Both the position numbers and the translations under genes were made by a program. Shown one piece after another: positions 28,007 to 36,577 of a DNA stretch of 64,000 nucleotides. Every line of letters begins with the position of its first letter. The first letter of the stretch is position 1. Under the pieces are notes generated by a model. The model did not search any database. It had not been told where the DNA came from and worked only from the letters and a program-made list of their open reading frames with translations. This DNA comes from Kitasatospora fiedleri. GTDB lineage: Bacteria; Actinomycetota; Actinomycetes; Streptomycetales; Streptomycetaceae. The stretch covers positions 7,035,001 through 7,099,000 of the forward strand of contig NZ_OX419519.1 of the NCBI RefSeq assembly GCF_948472415.1. The letters are read 5' to 3'.

Positions 28007-29058
28007 TCACGCGGCGGCCCGCAGCTTCTTCAGGGCCCTGGACCACGTGGCCTTCACGGTGCCCGGCGTCTTGCCCAGGGCCTCGGCTATGCCGGTCGCG
28101 TCGAGCTTCCCGGCGTCGGTGAGCATCGGGGGCTCGCCGTCGAACCCGAAGGCGAGCCGCGCGATGGCGGCCTCCGTCGGGGACATGGCGGCCAGCAGCT
28201 CCGCGGCCTTCACCTCGGCGGCGGCGGCGAACCGGGCGGAGGACTCGGCCTCGGCGTCGCGGTCGATGATCGCGCCGCTGGCGTGCTTGCCGCGCTTGGC
28301 CCCGGTGACCTTCACGCCCTTGCAGCGCACGGCGTCGCGGGAGATCTCGACGGGGTTGTGTGCCAGGGAGGGCTGGAGGGTGGTGCACCAGCCCTCGGTG
28401 GTGGCCGCGCCGACGACCGGCCGGCCGCCCGTGACCTTCAGGTGCAGGCGGGCGGCGCGCGGGGTGGAGCCGAGGGTGGTGTTCTCCACCAGGTGGTCCG
28501 GGTTCTGGGAGGGGAGGGCTTCGAGTGCGATCTCGGCGGCGGAGATCGGCAGGGGGCGTACGAACGCGGCGGCCACCAGGTCGGCCCGCTCGGGGGTGAA
28601 GCGGCGGCCGGCGTCCGGGTGGTTCACCAGCTCGTCCTTGGCGGCTTCCACGTCGCCGTTGGAGCGTTTGAGGGCGCCCATGAACGCGCCTGCGGCGTCG
28701 CGGGGTGCGGCGGGGCGATCTCGCGGGTGGCCGCCGCGCGGCCGTCCATCTTGGCGCGCTGGAACGCGTAGGTGGTGAACTGCGCGGTGTTGGGGGCGGC
28801 GATGTCCCAGGAGTGGATCGCGCGCCAGAAGGACAGCCGCATCTCCTGGGCGATGTCCTGGGCGGCCTGGTTGCTGTCGCCCTCCATCTGCTGGGCGCGC
28901 TTGCGGGAGACGGACCGGGCGATGCCCTCCAGCTCGCTCAGGATCTCCTCGGTGGCGACGCGGCCCCGGTCGAGCTTGCCCATGCCGGTCAGGGCGGTCA
29001 GGGGCTTGGGGGTCTGGGCGAGGGAGATCAGGGCGGGCGTGATGCAGGACGAAGGCAT
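28007..29058 (-). pseudogene. Phage RNA polymerase sigma factor, frame broken near 28710
   Basis: A sigma-70-like factor. The N-terminal part has a region 2-like stretch (DIAQEMRLSFWRAIHSWD, then FTTYAFQRAKMDGRA). The C-terminal 60 residues are a region 4 helix-turn-helix (AMSPTEAAIARLAFGF, then LDATGIAEALGKTPGTVKATWSRA). Between them lies an insert of about 150 residues not found in ordinary sigma factors. A missing C near 28710 puts the halves in different frames; the repaired protein has about 350 residues. It may direct host polymerase to phage promoters, perhaps the TGTTAACC sites (inference). Confidence 0.65.
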
Positions 29059-29126
29059 GGTGGTTCCTTGGCATGTACAGAACAGAGAGATGGGCGTGCG
29101 GTATCAGCGCGCGGCGGACCGCAGGA

Positions 29127-29226
29127 GGGCATGGCGAAGCCACCGGCCGGCACTCGGGCCGCGTCAGGGCATGAAGAAGCCCCGGCGGGCGCACGGCCGC
29201 GTCGGGGCATGAAAGAGCCCCTGCCG
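29127..29226 (-). repeat. Three tandem terminator-like cassettes
   Basis: Three copies of GGGCATG followed by GAAG/AAGAG and GCCCC hairpins, about 40 bases apart. On the minus strand each reads as a GC stem, a T-rich stretch and CATGCCC. They lie between two phage genes. A fourth copy is at 37394. Confidence 0.6.
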
Positions 29227-29272
29227 GTTCGGGTCAGCCGAAGGCAGGGGCGGGCGGCGGCCTGGTGTCAGG

Positions 29273-29656
29273 TCAGGCCGCGGTGACTCCCGGACCGCTT
29301 CGGCGGGATGCCGACGGGTCGGAGAGGGTCAGGCAGCGGGAGAACAGAGCCATGCAGCGGGCCAGGCGCATGTGCAGGGCCCGCAGAGCGCGGGCCCGGC
29401 TGGACGGTGGCCGCCGGGTCTGACCGGCGTGCAGAAGGGCTAAAGCCCGTAGCGTCTGCCGCGCCTGGTCGCGCCCGACCGCCTCCTCGGCCAGTTCCTT
29501 GAGGCTCAGGCCGCTCCCGTCGGTGACGCCCATGGCGCAGCGAACGGCCTCGGCCACGCGGGGGCTGATGGTCCGCGCGACCTCCCGGCGGGCGCGGGCG
29601 ATACGGCGCAGGTGACGGCGCGCACCGCCGGTGAGGGCCCATCCACCCCGCTGCAT
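29273..29656 (-). CDS. Hypothetical phage protein, Arg-rich
   Basis: A 127-residue basic protein (MQRGGWALTGGARRHLRR). A possible helix-turn-helix lies in GLSLKELAEEAVGRDQAR near residue 50. It may bind DNA, but I cannot name a family. It follows the only AT-richer gap in the replication region, which may hold its promoter. Confidence 0.5.
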   Translation of the reverse strand: MQRGGWALTGGARRHLRRIARARREVARTISPRVAEAVRCAMGVTDGSGLSLKELAEEAVGRDQARQTLRALALLHAGQTRRPPSSRARALRALHMRLARCMALFSRCLTLSDPSASRRSGPGVTAA

Positions 29657-29831
29657 TGTTACTCCCAGTTATGGGCCGCGCATCCTCCGGCACGGCGTTG
29701 GCGGCTCGGAGCATAGGCAGGTGCCCGATGTGTGCTCAAATTGTGGAGATGTGATGAATAGGGCCTTTCGACCCGAATGTAGCTGTCACCTGGGCATTCA
29801 TTGGCAAAGAGCAGGTAATGTGATGTATGTC
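29657..29831 (-). promoter_or_regulatory. AT-richer intergenic gap, likely promoter
   Basis: This gap is clearly lower in GC than its surroundings (for example CTCAAATTGTGGAG and GCAAAGAGCAGG). It precedes the Arg-rich gene and the sigma factor on the minus strand. No gene seen. Confidence 0.45.
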
Positions 29832-30278
29832 TCACTTGCCATGTTCGCGTAGATATGCTGCTCCGGCGTCGAGTCGAGCGGAGGAGTCCCCGAAGTGCCC
29901 CAGGGCGCTGTTCTCCCCCCGGCACAGCAGCCTTCTGACGGCCTGTCCGTGGGGTTTGTCGTGGTCGTGGTCGACCACCAGGCGGTCACCGACCAGGGCC
30001 TTCCGGCCGCAGATCGCGCACCGCCACCGCTGACTGCGACCCATTCGTTCGTAGTCGCTCAGTGTGATCCCGTACACCCGGCGCAGTCGGGCGTCGCGCC
30101 GCTTGCGGATGACCGCAGGGTCGCGGTTGGCCTTGTTGTTCGCGGCCTTCACGCAGGCCCGGCAGACGTTGGCCCGCCCGCTGGGGGCGCGCTTGCGCTT
30201 CCCGAACTGCGCGAGGGGCTTCTCGTCGTCGCACACCTCGCAGAACTGCGTGAACTCGCTCTCCGGGTCACGCCGCAT
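29832..30278 (-). CDS. Recombination endonuclease VII
   Basis: A 148-residue phage Holliday-junction/branch resolvase of the T4 endonuclease VII family. An N-terminal zinc motif (FCEVCDDEK, then CRACV) is followed by the family core: YGITLSDYERM, CAICG, LVVDHDHD and NSALGHFGDS. It cuts branched DNA during packaging and recombination. It overlaps the end of the DNA polymerase gene by 11 bases. Confidence 0.9.
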   Translation of the reverse strand: MRRDPESEFTQFCEVCDDEKPLAQFGKRKRAPSGRANVCRACVKAANNKANRDPAVIRKRRDARLRRVYGITLSDYERMGRSQRWRCAICGRKALVGDRLVVDHDHDKPHGQAVRRLLCRGENSALGHFGDSSARLDAGAAYLREHGK

Positions 30279-32127
30279 AGGCCCACTCCTCCGGCAGGCC
30301 GTAGCCGTCGGCCCAGCTCGGGCCGTAGACCTCCGGGTCGGTGTCCAGCGGGACGCCCAGCAGCGTCATCTTCATGGCCTCGGCGCAGGCGCGGGCGACG
30401 TCCGCGGCCTCCTTCTTCGGGGCGGTGCCCACCACCTCGTCGTGCACCCACATGGTGAGGTAGGGCACCAAGCCCTGATCGTCCATCTTGATCAACGCCT
30501 GCCCCATGGTGTCGCGGGCGGTGGACTGGCAGGCGTAGGCGACGGACTTGTACAGCTTGTCCCGGTCCAGGTGGAGCCGCCGGCCGGTGACCGTGGTCAT
30601 CGTGCAGCGCTCCGCCAGGGCGATCCGCTGCATTTTCCGCGCCCACCGCTTGATCCCGGGGAACGCCCGGCCGTACCGCTGGAGGGTGTCCCGCATGACC
30701 GCGACCTCCTGACCGGTCTGCTTGGCCAGCGTCGCGGCACCGCCCTGGTAGGCGGTCCCGAGCCCGGCAATCTTGGCCAGGGTGCGCTGGGCCTTCGTGT
30801 AGTCCGCGCCGAACATCAGGGTCGCGGCGTACCCGTGGAGGTCGTGGCCTTCGGCGATGGCCCGGGTCATCCTGGACTCGCCCGAGAGGGCGGCCAGCAC
30901 CCGAAGCTCGACGGCCTGCTGGTCGACGCTGAAGTACGCGTGCCCCGGCTCGGCAACCACGCAGCGGCGCACCTCCCACCCGTGTGAGGGGAGCTGGGCC
31001 ATCGCGGGGTCGGAGTGCGAGGCTCGGCCGGTCTGCGCCCCCAATGGATTGATCTTGGGGTGGATGCGGTCGAAGTGGTCGCGGTTGTTCAGCATCGCCT
31101 CGGCGTAGCTGGTCGACCACTTCCCCGCGCGCTTCGCCCGCAGCACGGCGTCCGCCAGCACGTTGGGCTCGCGCATGCCGAGCCGCTGCCAGTCCTGGTC
31201 AAGGTCGGCCATCGGCAGCAGCACGGATTTGGCGACCGACAGCGCGCCGCTGTCGGTCTTCTCCGTGAGGCGTTCGCCCATCCCCGCCAGCGCGCCGGCC
31301 ACCTGGTCGGGGCTGTTCACCGAGGAGACCCCGAAGCGCTCGGCCACGGCGGAGAACCGTTCCTTCTCCCGGTCGAGCCGTCCGATCAGTCCCTCGGTGT
31401 ACTCGGGGTCGATCAGCATGCCCTTGCGCTGGAGCTTCGCGCAGACCAGCGCGAGGCGGTGTTCGTACGGCAGCAGCGCCGAGCGCAGGCCCTCGGCCTT
31501 GAACCGGTCCAGCAACTTGGGCAGCAGCCGGGCGACGAGCAGGGCGTCGAGACCGGCGTACAGCTCGTAGACGTCGTGCGAGAGGCTGATCCGTGCCCAG
31601 CCGTTGTCCTTGGTGAGCCCGAGCCCGTTGAACACCTTCGTCAGGTCGCCCTGCGTGTCGGGCGCGGCCGGGTCGATGTACCACGCGGACAGCGGTTTGA
31701 GCGACAGGCCGACGCCGCCCTCGTAGTCGTGGCGGCTGTCGAGCAGGTGGGCGGCCACCCGGGAGTCCTGCGCCCGGGGGTAGAGGTCTTCGAGCGGGAT
31801 GCCCAGCTCGTTGTCGACCTTCAGCGCGTCGAAGGCGAGGTTGTGAGCCACCATGTTCGGCAGCGTGGCCAGGGCCTCGATCGCAGCCGCCCGGAAGGGA
31901 CCGCCGAGTTCGACGGGGATGACGTACGCGGTGCGGGTGTCGGCGAACTGCGCCAGGCGTATTCGGTCCGTCCACGCCAGGCCGGTGGTCTCGGTGTCGA
32001 AGCCCAGCAGAGTGCCCGCGTTCGCGTGGGCGGTCCACCAGGTGCGGAACTCCCGCAGGTCGTCACCGTTCACGGCGACCTTGATCTCGACTGGCTCTCC
32101 GGCCAGCCGGTACGGGTGTACCCGCAT
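30268..32127 (-). CDS. Family A DNA polymerase with 3'-5' exonuclease
   Basis: A 619-residue replicative polymerase of the PolI type. The exonuclease site is GFDTETTG (D44, E46). Polymerase motif A is SVDQQAVELR near residue 394, motif B RTLAKIAGLGTAYQGG, and motif C MWVHDEVVG near 562. The usual DxS in motif A is DQQ here, as in some phage enzymes. No 5'-3' exonuclease domain is present. ATG 32127 starts the protein 12 bases after the helicase gene. Confidence 0.95.
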   Translation of the reverse strand: MRVHPYRLAGEPVEIKVAVNGDDLREFRTWWTAHANAGTLLGFDTETTGLAWTDRIRLAQFADTRTAYVIPVELGGPFRAAAIEALATLPNMVAHNLAFDALKVDNELGIPLEDLYPRAQDSRVAAHLLDSRHDYEGGVGLSLKPLSAWYIDPAAPDTQGDLTKVFNGLGLTKDNGWARISLSHDVYELYAGLDALLVARLLPKLLDRFKAEGLRSALLPYEHRLALVCAKLQRKGMLIDPEYTEGLIGRLDREKERFSAVAERFGVSSVNSPDQVAGALAGMGERLTEKTDSGALSVAKSVLLPMADLDQDWQRLGMREPNVLADAVLRAKRAGKWSTSYAEAMLNNRDHFDRIHPKINPLGAQTGRASHSDPAMAQLPSHGWEVRRCVVAEPGHAYFSVDQQAVELRVLAALSGESRMTRAIAEGHDLHGYAATLMFGADYTKAQRTLAKIAGLGTAYQGGAATLAKQTGQEVAVMRDTLQRYGRAFPGIKRWARKMQRIALAERCTMTTVTGRRLHLDRDKLYKSVAYACQSTARDTMGQALIKMDDQGLVPYLTMWVHDEVVGTAPKKEAADVARACAEAMKMTLLGVPLDTDPEVYGPSWADGYGLPEEWAYAA

Positions 32128-32138
32128 GTGCTCTCTTC

Positions 32139-33677
32139 CTAGTCGTTGCTCATGTCGAAGACTCCCGGCCCGGCGGGCACCAGCTCGGCCGCGAAGCGCA
32201 CACCGAGTAGCACCCGGCCCCGGGTCATGCGGTGCTGGCGGATGCCGCGCTCGTCCAGCGCGCTGATGAAGCCCCTGCGGGTCCACGCCTTCTCGCCCTG
32301 GGCCTCGCACCAGTCGCGGTACGCGGTGTACGCCTCCTGCGAGGGGACGTGGCTCTTGTCGCTGTCGACCTTCATCAGGACGTCCGTCAGGAACTCCGCC
32401 AAGGCATCACTGTTCTCCTTGAAGGCGGTGGTCGCGGTCTTGATGCAGTCCGGCTCCTGGAGGCCGCCCGCGTACCACTCGACCGCGCCGGCCACCGCCC
32501 AGGCGGCTATGCCCTCGGCCTCCTTGCGCAGCTCGGCGAAAATGCCGTGGTCCCGCTCCTCGGGCTTGAAGTACCGGTCGAACTTGATCAGCTTGACCCG
32601 CCTCCACAGGCCCTCGTCCTGGCTGCGGAAGCTGGGCGTGTGGTTGGAGGCCAGCCAGAGCAGGAAAGTGGGCTGGTAGGTGAAGAAGTTCTCTCGCATG
32701 AACCGCGCGGTCAGCCGGTCCGAACCGGTGGCGCGCTTCAGCACGGACTCGCTCATCGGCTTCCCGGCCTCGCCCTCGCTGGCCATCACCATCCGGGCCC
32801 CGCGCAGCGCGGCCAGGTCGGCGGGGATCGAGCTGCCCCGGTCTTCGAACGTCTCGAAGCGGGTGGTCTCGGACAGCGCGTCGAAGACGTACGACAGGGT
32901 GTCCAGGAACACCGACTTGCCGTTCGCGCCGACACCGACCAGCACGGCGAACGCCTGCTCCGCGGTCGACCCGGTGATGCCGTACCCGCACAGGCGGTGG
33001 ATGTAGGCGGGCATCGTGGGCTCGGTGGGGAACACCTCGTCCAGGAAGCGCAGCCAACGAGGTGCCTTCGCCTCGGGCTTGTAGGTCCACGGCAGCGACT
33101 TGGTCAGCATGTCGGAGGGGTCGTGCGGGCGGAGGACGCCGGTCTTCAGGTCCACCGTGCCGTTGGCGAAGCTGAGCAGGTGAGGCTGGTGGTCGAAGTC
33201 GTCCACCGAGCAGTTCACCCCGCGCACCGAGGCCAGCTCGCGGATCAGGTCGTCAATGCGCCGGGCCATCGTGAACCCCTTCGACGCCTTGGCCAGGGGC
33301 AGGGCCGCGACCTGCTTCTCGTACTCCGCCTCCAGCGCGTCCCCGGCCAGCTTCAGCGCCAGGGCTTCGCGGATGATCGCCTTCTCCCGCGCCAGCGTCT
33401 CGACCATCGCCGCCCCGAGGTCGTGGGCGGCCTGGCGCACCAGCACCTCGTCACGAACCCAGTGCGTCCCGCTCCAGACGTGGAAACCCACACCATCGGC
33501 GTACTTGATGCCGCCCTTCATGAACTGCACCAGCGCGTGAGCGTTGACGATGTCGCTCGCCCCGTACCGGGACGCCGCCTCGCGGTAGGCGGCCACCGCC
33601 TCGGCCGGCGGCAGCGTCAGCGACGGCCGGTCCGGCTGGTAGGGGGTGGTCAGGCTGTCGATGGCGTACGCCGTCAT
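32139..33677 (-). CDS. Phage replicative helicase, SF3/D5 type
   Basis: A 512-residue protein of the phage/plasmid P4-family primase-helicase group. The C-terminal SF3 domain has Walker A VGVGANGKS near residue 247, Walker B MVMASEGE, and motif C LLWLASNHTPSF. The N-terminal 230 residues include a D5-like domain (YADGVGFHVWSGTHWV). The primase is a separate gene just upstream, and the two overlap by ATGA. Together with the polymerase they form a phage replisome. Confidence 0.9.
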   Translation of the reverse strand: MTAYAIDSLTTPYQPDRPSLTLPPAEAVAAYREAASRYGASDIVNAHALVQFMKGGIKYADGVGFHVWSGTHWVRDEVLVRQAAHDLGAAMVETLAREKAIIREALALKLAGDALEAEYEKQVAALPLAKASKGFTMARRIDDLIRELASVRGVNCSVDDFDHQPHLLSFANGTVDLKTGVLRPHDPSDMLTKSLPWTYKPEAKAPRWLRFLDEVFPTEPTMPAYIHRLCGYGITGSTAEQAFAVLVGVGANGKSVFLDTLSYVFDALSETTRFETFEDRGSSIPADLAALRGARMVMASEGEAGKPMSESVLKRATGSDRLTARFMRENFFTYQPTFLLWLASNHTPSFRSQDEGLWRRVKLIKFDRYFKPEERDHGIFAELRKEAEGIAAWAVAGAVEWYAGGLQEPDCIKTATTAFKENSDALAEFLTDVLMKVDSDKSHVPSQEAYTAYRDWCEAQGEKAWTRRGFISALDERGIRQHRMTRGRVLLGVRFAAELVPAGPGVFDMSND

Positions 33678-34579
33678 CGGGTCTCTCTCCATACTGCGTA
33701 GTCCTTGAAGCCCGCAGGAAGCGTCAACTGGCGGGCGGGCACCTCCCGTTGGTGGAGGGCGGTGAGGATGGTGCGGGCGAAGGCGTGCCCGGCGCGGTCG
33801 GAATCGCCGCAGACCCGGACGTCCTTGCCCTCCAGCCCGGCGGCCAGGGCGTCCAGGGTGGCCGCGTCCTTGTTGAGCAGCGCGGCCCCGCGCACGCCCA
33901 CGGCGTTGTAGCCGTCGGCGACGATCGCCAGCGGGTCCGACAGCCCCTCGGCGACGATCCACGGCGCATCCGGGTCCGGGCCGGGGAACACCCCGTACCG
34001 CTGCCACTCGAAGCCGGTCGGGTTGGCGAGCGAGATCCACCGCACCGGGCAGCGCCCCGAGAGGTCCCGGCCCTGGGCGCCCCTGGCCACTCCCGCGAAG
34101 TCGGCCATCGGCACGACGAGGCGGGGATACCGGACGAAGGGGCCGGGCACCCACTCGGGGCACGGCTGCGGGCCGGGCCACCAGCGCAGGCCCAGCCGGT
34201 CCTGCTCGGCGACCGGCAAGCCGAAACGTTTCTGCACGTAGCTGACAGCCGGGCCCGCGTCGGTCTCACCGGTCGGCAGGGAGTCCAGCCACACCCGCAG
34301 CGCCGCCGTCAGGAACGGCGAAACGGGCTCCGGCCGGGCCTCGGCGACGGCGGCCAGGCCCTCGGCGTCCACGTTGAACAGGTGCCGGGGCGTCAGGTCC
34401 ATCCCGGCGACGATGTCCTCGAAGGCGCACCCGGCGCGGCAGGCCAGGCCCACCATGCCGGACGTCTTCAGGTTCAGCCACAGCGACGGCTTGCCGTCGT
34501 CGTGGGCCGGGCAGCGGGCGACCCATTCGCCGGGCTGGTAGTCCCGCCACTCCTCCAGGCGGTCCAGGATCGCCGACAT
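33674..34579 (-). CDS. DNA primase with zinc finger and Toprim domain
   Basis: A 301-residue primase. It starts with a CHC2-like zinc motif (CPAHDDGKPS at C23/H26, then CRAGC) and has Toprim motifs EGLSDPLA near residue 211 and GDSDRAG near 256. It makes RNA primers for the phage polymerase. I chose ATG 34579 (MSAILDRL) rather than the one five codons upstream. It overlaps the helicase gene by four bases. Confidence 0.85.
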   Translation of the reverse strand: MSAILDRLEEWRDYQPGEWVARCPAHDDGKPSLWLNLKTSGMVGLACRAGCAFEDIVAGMDLTPRHLFNVDAEGLAAVAEARPEPVSPFLTAALRVWLDSLPTGETDAGPAVSYVQKRFGLPVAEQDRLGLRWWPGPQPCPEWVPGPFVRYPRLVVPMADFAGVARGAQGRDLSGRCPVRWISLANPTGFEWQRYGVFPGPDPDAPWIVAEGLSDPLAIVADGYNAVGVRGAALLNKDAATLDALAAGLEGKDVRVCGDSDRAGHAFARTILTALHQREVPARQLTLPAGFKDYAVWRETR

Positions 34580-34607
34580 GCGCACGGCCCTCACCTCTCC
34601 TCTTTTG

Positions 34608-35012
34608 TTAGTAACCGGCCTCCCGCAGAGCGCGGACGATCGCGGCGTGCGTGCGGATGGAGGTCACGGCGTAGCCGTCCTCGGTCTTCGCCCGGGGCCG
34701 CTTCACGTACGCGACCCCGAAGGGCTGGCCGGCGTTCTTCGCCTCGGCCTCGGCCTGGCGCACGTAGGCGGCCAGGTCGAACTGCTTCTCGGCCTTGCAC
34801 TCCCCGGCGAACGGGCGGACCCCGAGGTCGCCGATGTCGGCCACGCCCTCCTGGACCTGGCGGCGGACGTTGTCCGGGTCGGTGGGGTCCTTCCAGCGCA
34901 CCGAGCGGTCGCCGTCCTTCCAGAACTCCCGGTAGAGGCCGAGCTGTTCGTTCAGGTAGTCGGCCACCGCGGACTCCCACGCCGTCCCCTTGGCCTTCGC
35001 GCGGTTGGCCAC
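34608..35012 (-). CDS. Small PD-(D/E)XK nuclease, resolvase-like
   Basis: A 134-residue protein. The pattern WESAVADYL, then DIGDL, then GECKAEKQ with ECK as the E-x-K pair, suggests a PD-(D/E)XK fold as in Holliday-junction resolvases. GTG 35012 starts it. It lies just upstream of the primase, fitting a role in phage DNA processing. The family match is by motif only. Confidence 0.6.
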   Translation of the reverse strand: MANRAKAKGTAWESAVADYLNEQLGLYREFWKDGDRSVRWKDPTDPDNVRRQVQEGVADIGDLGVRPFAGECKAEKQFDLAAYVRQAEAEAKNAGQPFGVAYVKRPRAKTEDGYAVTSIRTHAAIVRALREAGY

Positions 35013-35191
35013 TAGGCCATCACCACCGTCAGCGCCGCGCCCCGGAACACCGCGACGCCCGCGGCCTCCCAGCAGCGGGCGAAGTCCGGGCGCTGGCGGG
35101 CGTCGTGGAGGAAGAGGACCAGGTCCCCGGGCCCGGCGGCCCGAAGGTCGCCGAGCGGCGGGGCGGTCCCCGCCCCCACCAGGTAGGTCAC
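35012..35191 (-). CDS. Small phage protein, unknown
   Basis: A 59-residue protein (TYLVGAGTAPPLGDLRAAGP) beginning at GTG 35191 behind GGAGGAGA. Its stop overlaps the next gene's start. Function unknown. Confidence 0.5.
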   Translation of the reverse strand: MTYLVGAGTAPPLGDLRAAGPGDLVLFLHDARQRPDFARCWEAAGVAVFRGAALTVVMA

Positions 35192-35364
35192 GTCTCCTCC
35201 GGGGGCCGGGCCTCGCGGAAGTCCGCGACGTGGGCGGCGTCCGAGGCCCGCAGCAGGCGGCGCGGGGATACGCCGTCGGCGGCGAGGGCACGTGCTCGGG
35301 CGTGCAGGAAGGCTCGCCGCTGCTCGGGAGGGACGAGCCACAGCGGGGTGGAGTAGTCGGCCAC
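35188..35364 (-). CDS. Small phage protein, unknown
   Basis: A 58-residue protein (ADYSTPLWLVPPEQRRAFLH) from GTG 35364, ending with a four-base overlap into the next gene. Function unknown. Confidence 0.5.
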   Translation of the reverse strand: MADYSTPLWLVPPEQRRAFLHARARALAADGVSPRRLLRASDAAHVADFREARPPEET

Positions 35365-35367
35365 CGC

Positions 35368-35664
35368 TCAGCCCCTCTCCGGCAGGTGGGCCCAGGAGGT
35401 CCGGCGGGCGATGTGGCGGCAGGCCCGCTCCGAGATGTTGAAGGCACCCGCGAGCGCGGACAGGCTGGCGCCCAGGTCGGCAGCGCGGCGGATGGCGTAG
35501 ACCTTGCGTTCGGTCAATTTGGCCTGGCTGTTGCGGGTGCCGGCCGACGGCGGCCGGGGCGGCTCGCGGAACGCCGAGCGCATGATCTCCTGCGCGCGGT
35601 CGGTGGCGGCCAGCGGGTTGACGAGGCGGGCCGGGATCGGCTCGGCGGTGGTCGGGGTGTGCAC
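35368..35664 (-). CDS. Helix-turn-helix DNA-binding protein
   Basis: A 98-residue protein whose C-terminal half reads as a helix-turn-helix (LTERKVYAIRRAADLGASLS, then FNISERACRHIARR). It may regulate phage early genes, but no target is visible. It lies between the RDF and small replication genes. Confidence 0.6.
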   Translation of the reverse strand: MHTPTTAEPIPARLVNPLAATDRAQEIMRSAFREPPRPPSAGTRNSQAKLTERKVYAIRRAADLGASLSALAGAFNISERACRHIARRTSWAHLPERG

Positions 35665-35748
35665 GGGGTTCTCTCTCCAGGGAAACGGGAGCGGGACCGG
35701 CCTCCGAAGAAGCCGGTCCCGCTGGTGGTGCTGGGGGTGGAGCGCCGG

Positions 35749-36528
35749 TTAGAACGGCGGCTCCTCCTCGACGGCCGAAGCCGGGGTGTCGGTGATCGCA
35801 GCCTCGTAGGACTTGAGCACCTTCGCGGTGAGCTTCTGGTAGTCCACCTCGCGGCCCTTGCTCTCGTACTGCACCCGCTCGTTGATCAGGTTGACCAGGG
35901 CCGGGCCGCCGACCTTGGCCAGCGAGTTCTTCAGCGCGGGCAGCTCGCTGATCAGCGTCCAGCCCGACGTCTTGTAGCGGAAGACGCCCAGGCTCGGGTC
36001 GTGGGCGAGCCGGAAATTGATGCGGATGTCCGGCTTCGGCCCCCGCTCGTCCTTCGCCCGTGCCCGCAGCTCGGCGATGGTGCGCGGGCAGCGGCACGGC
36101 ACGCCCACGTCCTCCGGCGGGGACAGGAAGGCCCGGGTGTCGCAGTGGTGGGCGAGCTTGCCGTTGACCCAGTGCTTCATGTCGAACTGGATCGCCTCGG
36201 GGCCGTCGATGACGACCTCGACGCGGTCGGTGTCGGTGTCCACCGCGATGGCGTCCTCGGCCTCGGTGTCCAGCTCGTGAGGCGTGCCGCCCAGCAGCTC
36301 CGCCACCGCGTCCGCGGTGGCCGGCACCGCGCTGGTGACCCGCCACTTGTGCAGGGCCCGGGGGAAGCCACCGGCCGGGTCGGGCTCGTAGGCCCGGAAG
36401 GTCCCGGCGACGTCCGGACGGGCGTTGGCTTCGGCGCGCTCCGCGCGCTCGGCCAGCTCCGGGTCGGAGTTGAAGATGTTGTCGAGAGCGTCGCTCAAGT
36501 TGATCCGTTCTGTAGAGGGGCGGGCCAC
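35749..36528 (-). CDS. Recombination directionality factor, phiC31 gp3-like
   Basis: A 259-residue protein with the layout of the Gp3-like family, which binds the serine integrase and turns it from integration to excision. Seen features: KWRVTSAVPATADAVAELLGG, a CD pair in HHCDTRAFL, CRCP, a TxR/L-like strand (DIRINFRL), then LGVFRYKTSGW. The family match is pattern-based. Its presence with a large serine integrase makes sense. The start is GTG 36528; TTG 36498 is possible. A TGTTAACC motif lies 34 bases upstream. Confidence 0.65.
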   Translation of the reverse strand: MARPSTERINLSDALDNIFNSDPELAERAERAEANARPDVAGTFRAYEPDPAGGFPRALHKWRVTSAVPATADAVAELLGGTPHELDTEAEDAIAVDTDTDRVEVVIDGPEAIQFDMKHWVNGKLAHHCDTRAFLSPPEDVGVPCRCPRTIAELRARAKDERGPKPDIRINFRLAHDPSLGVFRYKTSGWTLISELPALKNSLAKVGGPALVNLINERVQYESKGREVDYQKLTAKVLKSYEAAITDTPASAVEEEPPF

Positions 36529-36561
36529 CGGTAGGGCGGCCCGAGGTGTTTAGGCCGGGGT

Positions 36562-36569
36562 GGTTAACA
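36562..36569 (-). promoter_or_regulatory. TGTTAACC motif, copy B
   Basis: On the minus strand TGTTAACC is followed by CGGCCTAAA, 34 bases before the RDF gene. Confidence 0.55.
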
Positions 36570-36577
36570 AGCCCAGG

